Below, one piece after another: positions 1 to 7,690 of a stretch of DNA of 64,000 nt. The notes under the pieces were generated by a model. That model searched no databases. It saw only the letters and a list, made by a program, of their open reading frames with translations, and was not told the DNA's origin. The stretch comes from Glaciimonas sp. PAMC28666 (GTDB lineage Bacteria; Pseudomonadota; Gammaproteobacteria; Burkholderiales; Burkholderiaceae_D): contig NZ_CP070304.1 of the NCBI RefSeq assembly GCF_016917355.1, forward strand, positions 310,001-374,000, in the 5' to 3' direction. A program made the translations under genes and the position numbers. Numbering within the stretch: the stretch's first letter is position 1; each line of letters opens with the position of its first letter.

Positions 1-1651
1 AGAGGCCAAAATGACCAATATTTTCTGGGCTATACACTGCTTGTTGCATTGAACGCAACAGCATAGTTTGCAGCAGCAACGCGTCTGGGCGTGCCTTGAT
101 CGTCGGCATCAGAGCAGCGTAATCTGAAGCTGACGGCGTATCACCACCGGCCAGGGTCAGGCCAACCTGCTTCAAAAATGTCCGCAAGACTGCTAGCTTT
201 TCTTTAGTCGGGCTGGCATGAATACGATACAGGCCGGGGTGCTTATGACGCTCGAGCAAATCGGCAGCGCAAACGTTAGCGGCCAACATGCATTCTTCGA
301 TCAGTCGATGCGCATCGTTACGGGTACGAGGCAGGATTTTTTCAATTTTACCAGCCGCATTGCAGACGATGTAAGTCTCAGTGGTCTCGAAATCGATAGC
401 GCCACGGGCCTGACGCGCTTGTAGCAAAGCATGAAACACTTCGTACAAATGCAGCAGATGCGGGACCAGTCCGGGACGCTTGGCCGCTTCAGGACCTTTG
501 GTGTTGCCCAGTATTGCGGCCACCTCGGTGTAGGTCAGACGCGCTGCAGAGTGAATCACCGCGGGATAAAACTGGTATGCCTTGATTTCGCCTTTGGCGG
601 TGATTACGGCATCGCATACTAACGTCAGACGATCAACATCTGGATTGAGCGAACATAGCCCGTTTGACAGTTTTTCCGGCAACATTGGAATGACCCGCCG
701 TGGGAAATACACGGAGGTGCTGCGCTCCAACGCATCAACATCCAGCGCGTCGTTCGGCTTAACGTAATGACTGACATCGGCAATCGCGACAATTAAACGA
801 TATCCAACGGTGCGACCGATCTTCACCGGCTCACAATACACCGCATCATCAAAATCGCGTGCGTCTTCGCCATCGATTGTGACCATCGGGACGTCACGCA
901 AATCGACACGTTCTGCCAGATCGCCATCAACGACTACGCTAGGCAGCTTTGACGCGGCCTTTTGCGCGGCAGCAGAAAACTCATGCGGGACACCGAACTT
1001 ACGCACGGCAATTTCGATTTCCATTCCAGGATCATCGATATCGCCTAACACTTCGGAAATTTTGCCTACTGGCTGTGTAAACCGCGATGGTTGCACCGTC
1101 AGTTCAACACTGACAACCTGCCCGGCTTTCGCTTTGCCGGGCGAACCGGCCAGAATAATATCCTGGCTGATGCGCTTGTCTTCGGGTGCAATCACCCACG
1201 CGCCGTTTTCATTCAGCAAACGACCGATCACATGGGTGTTGGCACGCGTAATGACTTCTACAATCGTGCCTTCGGGACGACCGCGACGGTCAGTTCCGAT
1301 GATGCGCGCTTGTACGCGATCGCCATTCAGCACTTTCTGCATCTCTTTTTCAGGCAGAAAGACATCACCGCCACCGTCATCAGGAATCAGAAAACCATAT
1401 CCGTCGCGATGACTACTGACACGACCGACAATAAAGTCGGGTGAATTGGTGAGCTTGTAGATTCCCGCGCGGTCCGGCTTGATTTGACCATCTCGGTCCA
1501 TCGCATTGAGCCGTCGCGTCAACCCCTCCATTTCGTCGGGTTTAACGCCGAGCGCCGCAGCAAGTGCGTCGATATTTTGCGGTTCGGAAGAAGTCCGCAG
1601 AAGGCCGAGAATTTCCTCTCGGCTAGGGATGGTGTAGGAGAATTGGCTCAA
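1..1651 (-). CDS. rnr: Ribonuclease R, N-terminal part (3' end outside window)
   Basis: Processive 3'-to-5' exoribonuclease that degrades structured RNA and takes part in RNA quality control in the cytoplasm. The visible product (about 550 residues) begins SQFSYTIPSREEILGLLRTS, the usual RNase R N-terminal helical segment. Cold-shock/OB domains follow, then the RNB catalytic motif TIDGEDARDFDDAV near residues 259-272 (minus-strand reading of about 838-878), which carries the metal-binding aspartates. An in-frame stop lies seven codons upstream and there is no ATG between, so the start is taken as TTG at 1651; no convincing Shine-Dalgarno is seen. The C-terminal S1 domain lies beyond the left edge. 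In related bacteria rnr commonly follows the purA-phosphoribosyltransferase pair, which here is 17 kb away, so the DNA between looks inserted. The family call is secure. Confidence 0.95.
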   Translation of the reverse strand, partial: MSQFSYTIPSREEILGLLRTSSEPQNIDALAAALGVKPDEMEGLTRRLNAMDRDGQIKPDRAGIYKLTNSPDFIVGRVSSHRDGYGFLIPDDGGGDVFLPEKEMQKVLNGDRVQARIIGTDRRGRPEGTIVEVITRANTHVIGRLLNENGAWVIAPEDKRISQDIILAGSPGKAKAGQVVSVELTVQPSRFTQPVGKISEVLGDIDDPGMEIEIAVRKFGVPHEFSAAAQKAASKLPSVVVDGDLAERVDLRDVPMVTIDGEDARDFDDAVYCEPVKIGRTVGYRLIVAIADVSHYVKPNDALDVDALERSTSVYFPRRVIPMLPEKLSNGLCSLNPDVDRLTLVCDAVITAKGEIKAYQFYPAVIHSAARLTYTEVAAILGNTKGPEAAKRPGLVPHLLHLYEVFHALLQARQARGAIDFETTETYIVCNAAGKIEKILPRTRNDAHRLIEECMLAANVCAADLLERHKHPGLYRIHASPTKEKLAVLRTFLKQVGLTLAGGDTPSASDYAALMPTIKARPDALLLQTMLLRSMQQAVYSPENIGHFGL

Positions 1652-1804
1652 GAGGCGTGGGGGTAGTTGTTATAGATAAGATCGGGAAATTGGTTAAGGC
1701 GGTGCATAAAGACTTGTAATCACGGCTAGTGTAACGGAGGAAAGGGGCATTCACCTAGTCAGCAACTTTTTATCGCCATAAATCACGCTACAAGGCTTCG
1801 AACA

Positions 1805-1832
1805 TTGACTTATTCTCAATTTCATCTATAAT
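1805..1832 (+). promoter_or_regulatory. Sigma-70 promoter of first tRNA-Leu
   Basis: TTGACT (1805-1810), 16-bp spacer, TATAAT (1827-1832). A near-consensus promoter placing the transcript start near 1839, about 60 bp before the tRNA. It also lies 154 bp upstream of rnr, which reads the other way. Confidence 0.7.
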
Positions 1833-1899
1833 CTTGGTCTTCGCAGGGTTCAGTCTAGGCTAAATCTTCGAAATCAGCTTGAGTAGTTCAGACTTTCAA

Positions 1900-1984
1900 G
1901 CCCACGTGGCGGAATTGGTAGACGCGCATGGTTCAGGTCCATGTGCCTTCGGGTGTGGGGGTTCGAGTCCCTCCGTGGGCACCA
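1900..1984 (+). tRNA. tRNA-Leu (anticodon CAG), copy 1
   Basis: An 85-nt class II tRNA with the 3' CCA encoded. The acceptor stem GCCCACG pairs with CGTGGGC, the D-arm has GGCGGAATTGGTAGACGC, and the anticodon stem CATGG/CCATG encloses the loop TTCAGGT, giving anticodon CAG. A variable arm (GCCTTCGGGTG) and the T-loop GTTCGAGTC follow. It reads CUG leucine codons. It is base-for-base identical to the copy at 3862-3946. The sequence just after CCA can pair back on it (CACCAG/CTGGTG). Confidence 0.97.
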
Positions 1985-2028
1985 GATAACTGGTGCAATA
2001 GTTGTCAAAACATTGGTAGTAATATTAG

Positions 2029-2067
2029 AAAAACCGCATAAGCATCAATGTTTATGCGGTTTTTTTA
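2029..2067 (+). terminator. Rho-independent terminator after tRNA-Leu copy 1
   Basis: AAAACCGCATA / TATGCGGTTTT stem with loop AGCATCAATGTT, followed by a run of T. The stem also has A-runs on its 5' side, so it could stop transcription from either direction. The same hairpin follows the second tRNA copy. Confidence 0.9.
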
Positions 2068-2227
2068 TTTCCCGGTCCGAATCAGCATGGCGCGAATACG
2101 CATGGTCAGTCATTCCAGCGCAACGCCCAATTGCCGCTGAACGCTGGCCGCTGCCGCGATCCCACACGGCGGCGAGATGAAACGTGAATAGATGCATTGA
2201 CGGAACCTTATCGAGTCGGTTGTCAGA

Positions 2228-3226
2228 TTAATTCGCCACAGCGGCGCAACGCGTCGCGGCCTGCTGCCCTCTTTTCCAACATAGCTCGTCCGCGCCTCGT
2301 ACCGGATGAGGAATACCTTCGCGATCAATATGCGCAGTCACAGTCCGCCACGCGCGTGCCCCCTGACGATCCAGCTCAAGACGTAACAACCAGCCTGTAA
2401 TGTTGGCCTTCTCCGAAAATCCATTAAATACAAAGTTGCCCAAGCTGTAAATGATCGGCTTACCCCGATATTGCTCAACGTTCTGCGTTACATGCGGATG
2501 ACCACCAACCACAGCATCGGCACCAGCATCAATCATCGTCCGTGCCAGCTGCCGCTGGCGATCGCTGGCGAGCGGCTCGTCTTCCCAACCCCAATGCATA
2601 ACAGGAATAACAAGATCAGCCCCAAAAACTGTGCGTGCCCGGACGATATCGCGCTTTACCTGCTCATCCTCGCTCCAGGCAATTCCCGGCTGGTCAACGT
2701 CTGCCTCAAAACTCCTTGGTAGAAATTCGTCATAACCCAAAAGTGCAATCCGCAAACCGTTTCGCTCGATAATCAAAGGTCGGTGCGCTTGTTGAAGATT
2801 GCGACCACCACCGAAGTAGCCGATACGATGGCTATCCAACAGGTTAAGCATTTCAGTAAAGGCAATAGGACCGTAGTCGCCGGAATGGTTATTTGCCAAA
2901 CCCAACGCGTCGAAATGACGCTTAAGAACATCTAAAGTACGCGGATTGGCACGAAATGTGAAAGGCTTGTCAGGTTGAGGCGCACCCTTTGTAGCCACCA
3001 CACATTCAAGATTCCCGACGCGAATATCGGCCGCGTTCAGGATAGCTGCAAATGGTGCGAATGGATCGCGGCCGCTACTGACAACCTTCCCAGGAGTTTC
3101 AGCAAGCATAATATCGCCAACGAAAGCAATCGATACTGAAGGCTCGGCAATTTGCGCCGACGCGCCGCTGATGCCAACGAAAACGCTTAAAAAAACTCCT
3201 GCTGCCAGCCAATAAGCTGGCTTCAT
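2228..3226 (-). CDS. CapA-family (PGA_cap) secreted metallophosphoesterase-like protein
   Basis: A member of the family named after the poly-gamma-glutamate capsule protein CapA, with a calcineurin-like fold; the substrate here is unknown. Start chosen at the Met of MKPAYWLAAGVF (3226), which forms an ATGA overlap with the stop of the upstream gene; a longer frame to 3250 adds eight unlikely residues. A signal peptide ends near ASAQIA. Family motifs are visible: FVGDIMLAE, VGNLECVV, LGLANNHSGDYG, VIPVMHWGWEDE, GGHPHV and YSLGNFVFNG, which include the usual metal-site Asp, Asn and His residues. There are no other capsule genes in the window. The gene sits in a two-gene unit bracketed by two identical tRNA-Leu genes, so it may be a recent arrival. 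The family is confident, the role not. Confidence 0.88.
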   Translation of the reverse strand: MKPAYWLAAGVFLSVFVGISGASAQIAEPSVSIAFVGDIMLAETPGKVVSSGRDPFAPFAAILNAADIRVGNLECVVATKGAPQPDKPFTFRANPRTLDVLKRHFDALGLANNHSGDYGPIAFTEMLNLLDSHRIGYFGGGRNLQQAHRPLIIERNGLRIALLGYDEFLPRSFEADVDQPGIAWSEDEQVKRDIVRARTVFGADLVIPVMHWGWEDEPLASDRQRQLARTMIDAGADAVVGGHPHVTQNVEQYRGKPIIYSLGNFVFNGFSEKANITGWLLRLELDRQGARAWRTVTAHIDREGIPHPVRGADELCWKRGQQAATRCAAVAN

Positions 3227-3654
3227 GGCGCAACTTCCAGTACGGCACATCCGTATTGCAGATTCCGCTGGAAAGGCAAAGCGTACACGTCATTCAATCC
3301 TGTAAGCGCAGCGGGCGAGGTAGTTGCCAGCGCCACCGGCGCGATATATTTGGCTTCGTGCAATAGCATCGGTTTGGGCTCGGCATGGTCATAAATATAC
3401 AGTTTGATATAGGCAATCTGGCGCGCATCTCCGATCACAACAGCCTTGAAACGAAAGCGGCCATTAATGTCGATTGCCTTAACTTGATAGGGATCGCTTT
3501 CCGGTTTGAAATCCAATGTTTGCGTGCTCCCATTTTGCATTATTTGACAACGCAAAAGAGGTGCAGCGATGACCTGTTGAGGAACTAACGCGGAGATCAG
3601 CAAATACACGAATATGCCAGAACGGCTCAAAAATATAGACAATTGGTTAACCAT
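3223..3654 (-). CDS. Hypothetical secreted protein, cotranscribed with CapA-like gene
   Basis: A 143-residue protein that I do not recognise. Residues 1-31 form a signal peptide (a hydrophobic stretch FVYLLISALVP and a cleavage-like site VIAAP). The mature part is about 112 residues with two Cys (LLRCQIM near the new N-terminus and YGCAVLEV near the C-terminus), which could form one disulfide. It has alternating hydrophobic strands (IAYIKLYIYDH) suggesting a small beta-rich periplasmic domain. Its stop codon overlaps the start of the CapA-like gene, so the two are very probably translated together and may act together at the envelope. Confidence 0.6.
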   Translation of the reverse strand: MVNQLSIFLSRSGIFVYLLISALVPQQVIAAPLLRCQIMQNGSTQTLDFKPESDPYQVKAIDINGRFRFKAVVIGDARQIAYIKLYIYDHAEPKPMLLHEAKYIAPVALATTSPAALTGLNDVYALPFQRNLQYGCAVLEVAP

Positions 3655-3786
3655 TAATTTATGTAGGGGACAATAAAATACTGAAATTAATACAGTTTAT
3701 TAATCATTATCAAAAATGAACTTATATTTCCATATTTTCATAACCGCATAATTACTTTAAAGAAAGTTTATTCTCTCACTCTTTCG

Positions 3787-3816
3787 TTGACCAAACCATA
3801 TAAATGAAAGTATTAT
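3787..3816 (+). promoter_or_regulatory. Sigma-70 promoter of second tRNA-Leu
   Basis: TTGACC (3787-3792), 18-bp spacer, TATTAT (3811-3816), giving a start near 3823, 39 bp before the tRNA. The sequence differs from the promoter of copy 1, so the duplication did not include that promoter, or it has been replaced. Confidence 0.6.
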
Positions 3817-3861
3817 TCGTCTCTTCGCAATTGCTGCGAGCCTTAATCGGTGAGTGCAAAA

Positions 3862-3946
3862 GCCCACGTGGCGGAATTGGTAGACGCGCATGGTTCAGGT
3901 CCATGTGCCTTCGGGTGTGGGGGTTCGAGTCCCTCCGTGGGCACCA
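3862..3946 (+). tRNA. tRNA-Leu (anticodon CAG), copy 2
   Basis: Identical over all 85 nt to the tRNA at 1900-1984, with encoded CCA. Identity also covers the downstream terminator hairpin, while the roughly 20-40 bases between tRNA and terminator have diverged and differ in length. The post-CCA sequence again can fold back (GCACCA/TGGTGC). Confidence 0.97.
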
Positions 3947-3968
3947 GATGATTGGTGCGAAAAGTAGA

Positions 3969-4006
3969 AAAACCGCATAAGCATCAATGTTTATGCGGTT
4001 TTTTTG
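3969..4006 (+). terminator. Rho-independent terminator after tRNA-Leu copy 2
   Basis: Same AAAACCGCATA / TATGCGGTTTT hairpin and loop as at 2029-2067, followed by six T. The next 220 bases up to mmsA hold no gene I can support. Confidence 0.9.
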
Positions 4007-4226
4007 CGCCTAAATTTACCTCTGATTTCGCATCCAGCTATCCATTGTTGATTTCAGCGCCGTCGGGTCAAATTCCGTAGAAAAATTTGTCACAATCGCA
4101 GTCTAATCAACCTGTTGACGGCCACAGCGGATTAGCTTTGAGACAAAATCTGCCTCGCAAGAGTCAATCACCAAAATCGGCAGACTATCCGATGCGGGGC
4201 AGTAATTTCAGCTATCAATCATTTTT

Positions 4227-5744
4227 TTATTTCATCGTCGGCATGGCAAATTCTGCACCGGCGGCAATCGTTGCCGGCCAGCGTTGCGTGACTGCTTTTT
4301 GTTTGGTATAAAAACGGACTGATTCCGGTCCGTGTGCATGATGATCACCAAACAGACTCCGCTTCCAGCCGCCGAAACTGTGGAACGCCATCGGTACCGG
4401 AATTGGCACATTGACGCCGACCATGCCGACCTGCACCCTTGACGTGTATTCCCGCGCGGTATTGCCATCCCGTGTGAATATGGCGGTGCCGTTACCGAAT
4501 TCGTGTGCGTTGACCAGGTCCAGCGCTGCTGCGAAGTCAGCAACCCGAACGATACACAACACTGGTCCGAAAATTTCTTCCTGATAAATTTTCATATCCG
4601 CGGTGACATGATCAAACAGTGTGCCGCCGAGAAAAAAGCCTTTTTCGTGGCCCGGCACCGTGATGCTGCGTCCGTCAACGGCCAGAGTCGCACCAGCTGC
4701 GATACCGTCGTTGATGTAACCGAGTATTTTGTCCTTGTGAATTTGCGTCACGACCGGACCCATTTCTGCTTCCAGGTCCATACCTTGATTGATGCGCAGT
4801 TCCCGTACCCGCGGTGCCAGCGCCGCAACCAACTTATCGGCGACATCACCAACGGCCACAGCCACCGAAATTGCCATACAACGTTCGCCCGCGGAACCAT
4901 ACCCAGCGCCAATTAAAGCGTCCACGGTTTGATTCAAATCGGCATCCGGCATCACGACCATATGATTTTTAGCACCACCGAGCGCCTGCACCCGTTTGCC
5001 CTTCGCGCAGCCAGTGGCATAAATGTATTCTGCAATGGGAGTCGATCCAACGAAGCTGACAGCCTTGACATCAGGATGATCAAGGATGGCATCGACCGCC
5101 ACTTTGTCGCCCTGCACCACGTTGAAGACGCCGTCCGGCAAACCCGCTTCTGTCAATAACTCAGCCAGCAGTAAACTTGCTGAAGGATCGCGCTCGGACG
5201 GTTTTAGCACAAACGTGTTGCCGCAAGCAATCGCCATCGGAAACATCCACATCGGCACCATCACAGGAAAGTTAAACGGTGTAATACCGGCACAGACGCC
5301 CAGCGGTTGACGCATGGTCCAGGCATCAATGCCGTTGCTAATCTGCTCGGTATATTCACCCTTCAGCAATTGCGGTATGCCGGTCGAAAATTCTGCGACT
5401 TCGATACCACGCGTGACTTCCCCTTTTGCATCGGTGAAAACTTTACCGTGTTCGTTGGTAATCAGGGCTGCAAGACGATCATGATTTAAATCAAGCAGCT
5501 CTTTAAATTTGAACATGATGCGGGCGCGACGCAATGGCGGCAACGCAGACCATGCCGGAAACGCGGCTTTGGCGGCTGCCACGGCAGCATCGACTTCGGC
5601 CGTAGACGCAAGGCTGACCTTTGAAGTGACTGCACCAGTGGCAGGATTAAATACATCGCTGGACCGTTCGCCTTTTGAGGCAACGTGTTGACCATTGATA
5701 AAGTGACCGATGGTGGCGGGTGTGGACGCGTTCTGAGATGACAT
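4227..5744 (-). CDS. mmsA: Methylmalonate-semialdehyde / malonate-semialdehyde dehydrogenase (CoA-acylating)
   Basis: NAD-dependent aldehyde dehydrogenase that converts malonate semialdehyde to acetyl-CoA and CO2, the last step of inositol breakdown (called IolA in that setting); it can also act on methylmalonate semialdehyde from valine. The length of 505 residues is normal. The N-terminal FINGQHV, the NAD-site [10 protein letters not shown] and [10 protein letters not shown], and the catalytic Cys in GERCMAIS (near residue 290) are all visible. It lies alone, 186 bp from iolB, but in the same direction as the iol genes, so it may have its own promoter or be the last gene of that operon. It was assigned to inositol use from the neighbourhood. 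Confidence 0.93.
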   Translation of the reverse strand: MSSQNASTPATIGHFINGQHVASKGERSSDVFNPATGAVTSKVSLASTAEVDAAVAAAKAAFPAWSALPPLRRARIMFKFKELLDLNHDRLAALITNEHGKVFTDAKGEVTRGIEVAEFSTGIPQLLKGEYTEQISNGIDAWTMRQPLGVCAGITPFNFPVMVPMWMFPMAIACGNTFVLKPSERDPSASLLLAELLTEAGLPDGVFNVVQGDKVAVDAILDHPDVKAVSFVGSTPIAEYIYATGCAKGKRVQALGGAKNHMVVMPDADLNQTVDALIGAGYGSAGERCMAISVAVAVGDVADKLVAALAPRVRELRINQGMDLEAEMGPVVTQIHKDKILGYINDGIAAGATLAVDGRSITVPGHEKGFFLGGTLFDHVTADMKIYQEEIFGPVLCIVRVADFAAALDLVNAHEFGNGTAIFTRDGNTAREYTSRVQVGMVGVNVPIPVPMAFHSFGGWKRSLFGDHHAHGPESVRFYTKQKAVTQRWPATIAAGAEFAMPTMK

Positions 5745-5930
5745 GATGATGGCCTCGAAAGTGATGAAACGACATGCGCAATATTGTCCGGAAGCGATTC
5801 AGCGGCAGTTTGCCATATAAAATCAAGGAGGACATGCGGCATAAAAAATTTGGTTCGACGCATAATATAACGGATCACTATGCTCCTCCGTCATGCTTGC
5901 ACCATCCTTACAACTAGGTACGATTAACGA

Positions 5931-6725
5931 TTATCGCCGCATCAACCAATCATGCGCAGGATCATTTTTAAAATGCCAGGAGCGCCTGGAGCCAGCCATT
6001 ACATTGAGGTAATAACAATCATAGCCGTGCGGCGCAACGACTGGATGATACCCCTTTGGCACCATGACCACATCGTGATTTTCGACGGCCATTGATTCAT
6101 CCAGCGAGCGGTCATCCGTGTAGACGCGCTGGAAAGCAAACCCTTGTGAGGGGTTTATACGATGGTAATAAGTTTCTTCCAGCGCGCTCTCATCAGGGAT
6201 GTTATCAGTATCGTGCTTATGCGGCGGATAGCTCGATGAATGGCCGCCGGGCGTTATCACCTCGACGATCAATAAATGATCGGCTGGCGCACTTTGCGGA
6301 AGGATATCGCACACATAGCGGGTATTGCTCCCCTGCCCTCTGATTGAACGGACCGCGCTGGCCGGTTCGATCAGGCGTGCGCTAAAATCGCCGTTTCCAG
6401 GTGCGCTGCAAACGGCGATTTCTACGTCACCATGCGCAGTAATGCACACCGCCTGCCTATGCGGTACATATACCGAATAGGGTGAAACTCGTTCAAACAC
6501 GCTATCGCGCTTGCCAATCTCAGACCAAACCGTTTTTCCCACTTCAACACTGACGATCCCACGCAAAATAACAATACACATTTCGCGCCCGCCGGTATAG
6601 AAACTAAATTCCTCGTCTTTTACCAACCGATAGGCTGCGAAACCCACGTAGCTCCAACCCGCAGATTCCGGTGTGACGGCCACAATCTCGCGACCTTCCT
6701 GCCGGCCTTTCACTAACAAACTCAT
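5931..6725 (-). CDS. iolB: 5-deoxy-glucuronate isomerase
   Basis: Isomerises 5-deoxy-D-glucuronate to 2-deoxy-5-keto-D-gluconate in the myo-inositol pathway. The protein has 264 residues, the standard length, with a bicupin fold. Typical segments include the cupin metal-site region SSYPPHKHDTDNIPDESALEE with clustered His and Glu, the YYHRINPSQGFAFQRVYTDD stretch, and the C-terminal MVPKGYHPVVAPHGYDCYYLNVMAG. The start overlaps the iolE stop by four bases (ATGA), so the two are translationally coupled. Confidence 0.95.
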   Translation of the reverse strand: MSLLVKGRQEGREIVAVTPESAGWSYVGFAAYRLVKDEEFSFYTGGREMCIVILRGIVSVEVGKTVWSEIGKRDSVFERVSPYSVYVPHRQAVCITAHGDVEIAVCSAPGNGDFSARLIEPASAVRSIRGQGSNTRYVCDILPQSAPADHLLIVEVITPGGHSSSYPPHKHDTDNIPDESALEETYYHRINPSQGFAFQRVYTDDRSLDESMAVENHDVVMVPKGYHPVVAPHGYDCYYLNVMAGSRRSWHFKNDPAHDWLMRR

Positions 6726-7678
6726 GCCGTCTCCTTCAGGTCCGTATTCCTACCGCTACTACCGCTACTACCGCTACTACCGCGCTCGATTCCTTGCACC
6801 AATGCCGCCAGATGTCGGTAGCCCATTTCTGCGTATTGATAACTTGGCGCTACGGCCGGGTCCTGCTCGGCTTCGACCACCAGCCAACCTTGGTAGTCAT
6901 GTTGGTAAAGCGTCATTAGCAATGTTTCAAAATCAATTGCACCATCACCCGGAACGGTAAATGCGCCGTTAATCACTGCCTGCAGGAAACTCCAATTACC
7001 GTTGCGCGCCAACTTCACGACGCCTGGACGTATATCTTTGCAATGCACGTGGGACACACGGTTAATATGCTTTCTTAAAACCAGTACCGGATCGCCACCA
7101 GCGAACGCGATATGACCGCTATCAAATAATAATCCTACTGAGTCGCCGGTGAGTGCCATCAACCGATCTATATCCGTAGCCGTCTCCACGTATGCGCCCA
7201 TGTGATGATGGTAAGACAACCGCACGCCATGGGACAGAGTGAAGTTAGCAAAGTCAGTGAGCTTGTCTGCATATTCCTGCCATTGCTGAGCGCTATTAAA
7301 CTGTGGCCGCTTGTATAGTGGTTCCGGCTGACCCTGTATCGCATTAGCAACCTCGCCATACACCATTACTTTGGCGCCGTTTTCAGCCAACAAACGCAAG
7401 TGCGGCCCAACCGCAGCAATCTCGTCCTTTACCGAGCCAGTCGCCAATCGCCCTGAATACCAGCCGGAGACGCACTCCAATGCATACTTGCCGAGAACAG
7501 CCGCCAGCGCCGCTGGCTCCTTGGGAAATTTATTCCCCAGCTCAAACCCGCGATAGCCGATTTGAGCCCCCTCTGACAGCGCAACCTCCAAGGGCGTCTC
7601 GCCCCCCAGTGACGGCAGATCGTCATTCATCCACGAGATTGGATTGATCCCAATTTTGACGTTGAATTGTTTACTCAC
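6722..7678 (-). CDS. iolE: Inosose (2-keto-myo-inositol) dehydratase
   Basis: Removes water from 2-keto-myo-inositol to give 3D-trihydroxycyclohexane-1,2-dione. The protein has 318 residues in the xylose-isomerase-like TIM-barrel superfamily. Recognisable parts are the start VKIGINPISWMNDDLP, the barrel segment SYHHHMGAYVET, DSGHIAFAGGDP, VHCKDIRP and the metal-site VVEAEQDPAVAPS. The last residues read GSSGSSGSSGRNTD, coded by 9-bp tandem repeats at 6751-6780 just before the stop. This looks like a slippage-extended tail outside the fold. It lies between iolD and iolB, coupled to iolB. Confidence 0.95.
   Translation of the reverse strand: MSKQFNVKIGINPISWMNDDLPSLGGETPLEVALSEGAQIGYRGFELGNKFPKEPAALAAVLGKYALECVSGWYSGRLATGSVKDEIAAVGPHLRLLAENGAKVMVYGEVANAIQGQPEPLYKRPQFNSAQQWQEYADKLTDFANFTLSHGVRLSYHHHMGAYVETATDIDRLMALTGDSVGLLFDSGHIAFAGGDPVLVLRKHINRVSHVHCKDIRPGVVKLARNGNWSFLQAVINGAFTVPGDGAIDFETLLMTLYQHDYQGWLVVEAEQDPAVAPSYQYAEMGYRHLAALVQGIERGSSGSSGSSGRNTDLKETA
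6751..6780 (+). repeat. 9-bp tandem repeat in the 3' end of iolE
   Basis: Three perfect copies of TACCGCTAC plus a partial fourth. On the coding strand they encode Gly-Ser-Ser triplets. A unit of nine keeps the frame whatever the copy number. Confidence 0.9.
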
Positions 7679-7690
7679 AATGTTTTCCGA

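Noticed and set aside
810-1412. A 200-codon open frame on the plus strand
   Set aside because: It lies wholly opposite rnr, is rich in Ser/Thr/Arg as antisense frames often are, and shows no domain; rnr explains this DNA.
4087-4311. Short plus-strand frame after the second tRNA-Leu
   Set aside because: It runs into the 3' end of mmsA on the other strand, has no ribosome site and no recognisable content.
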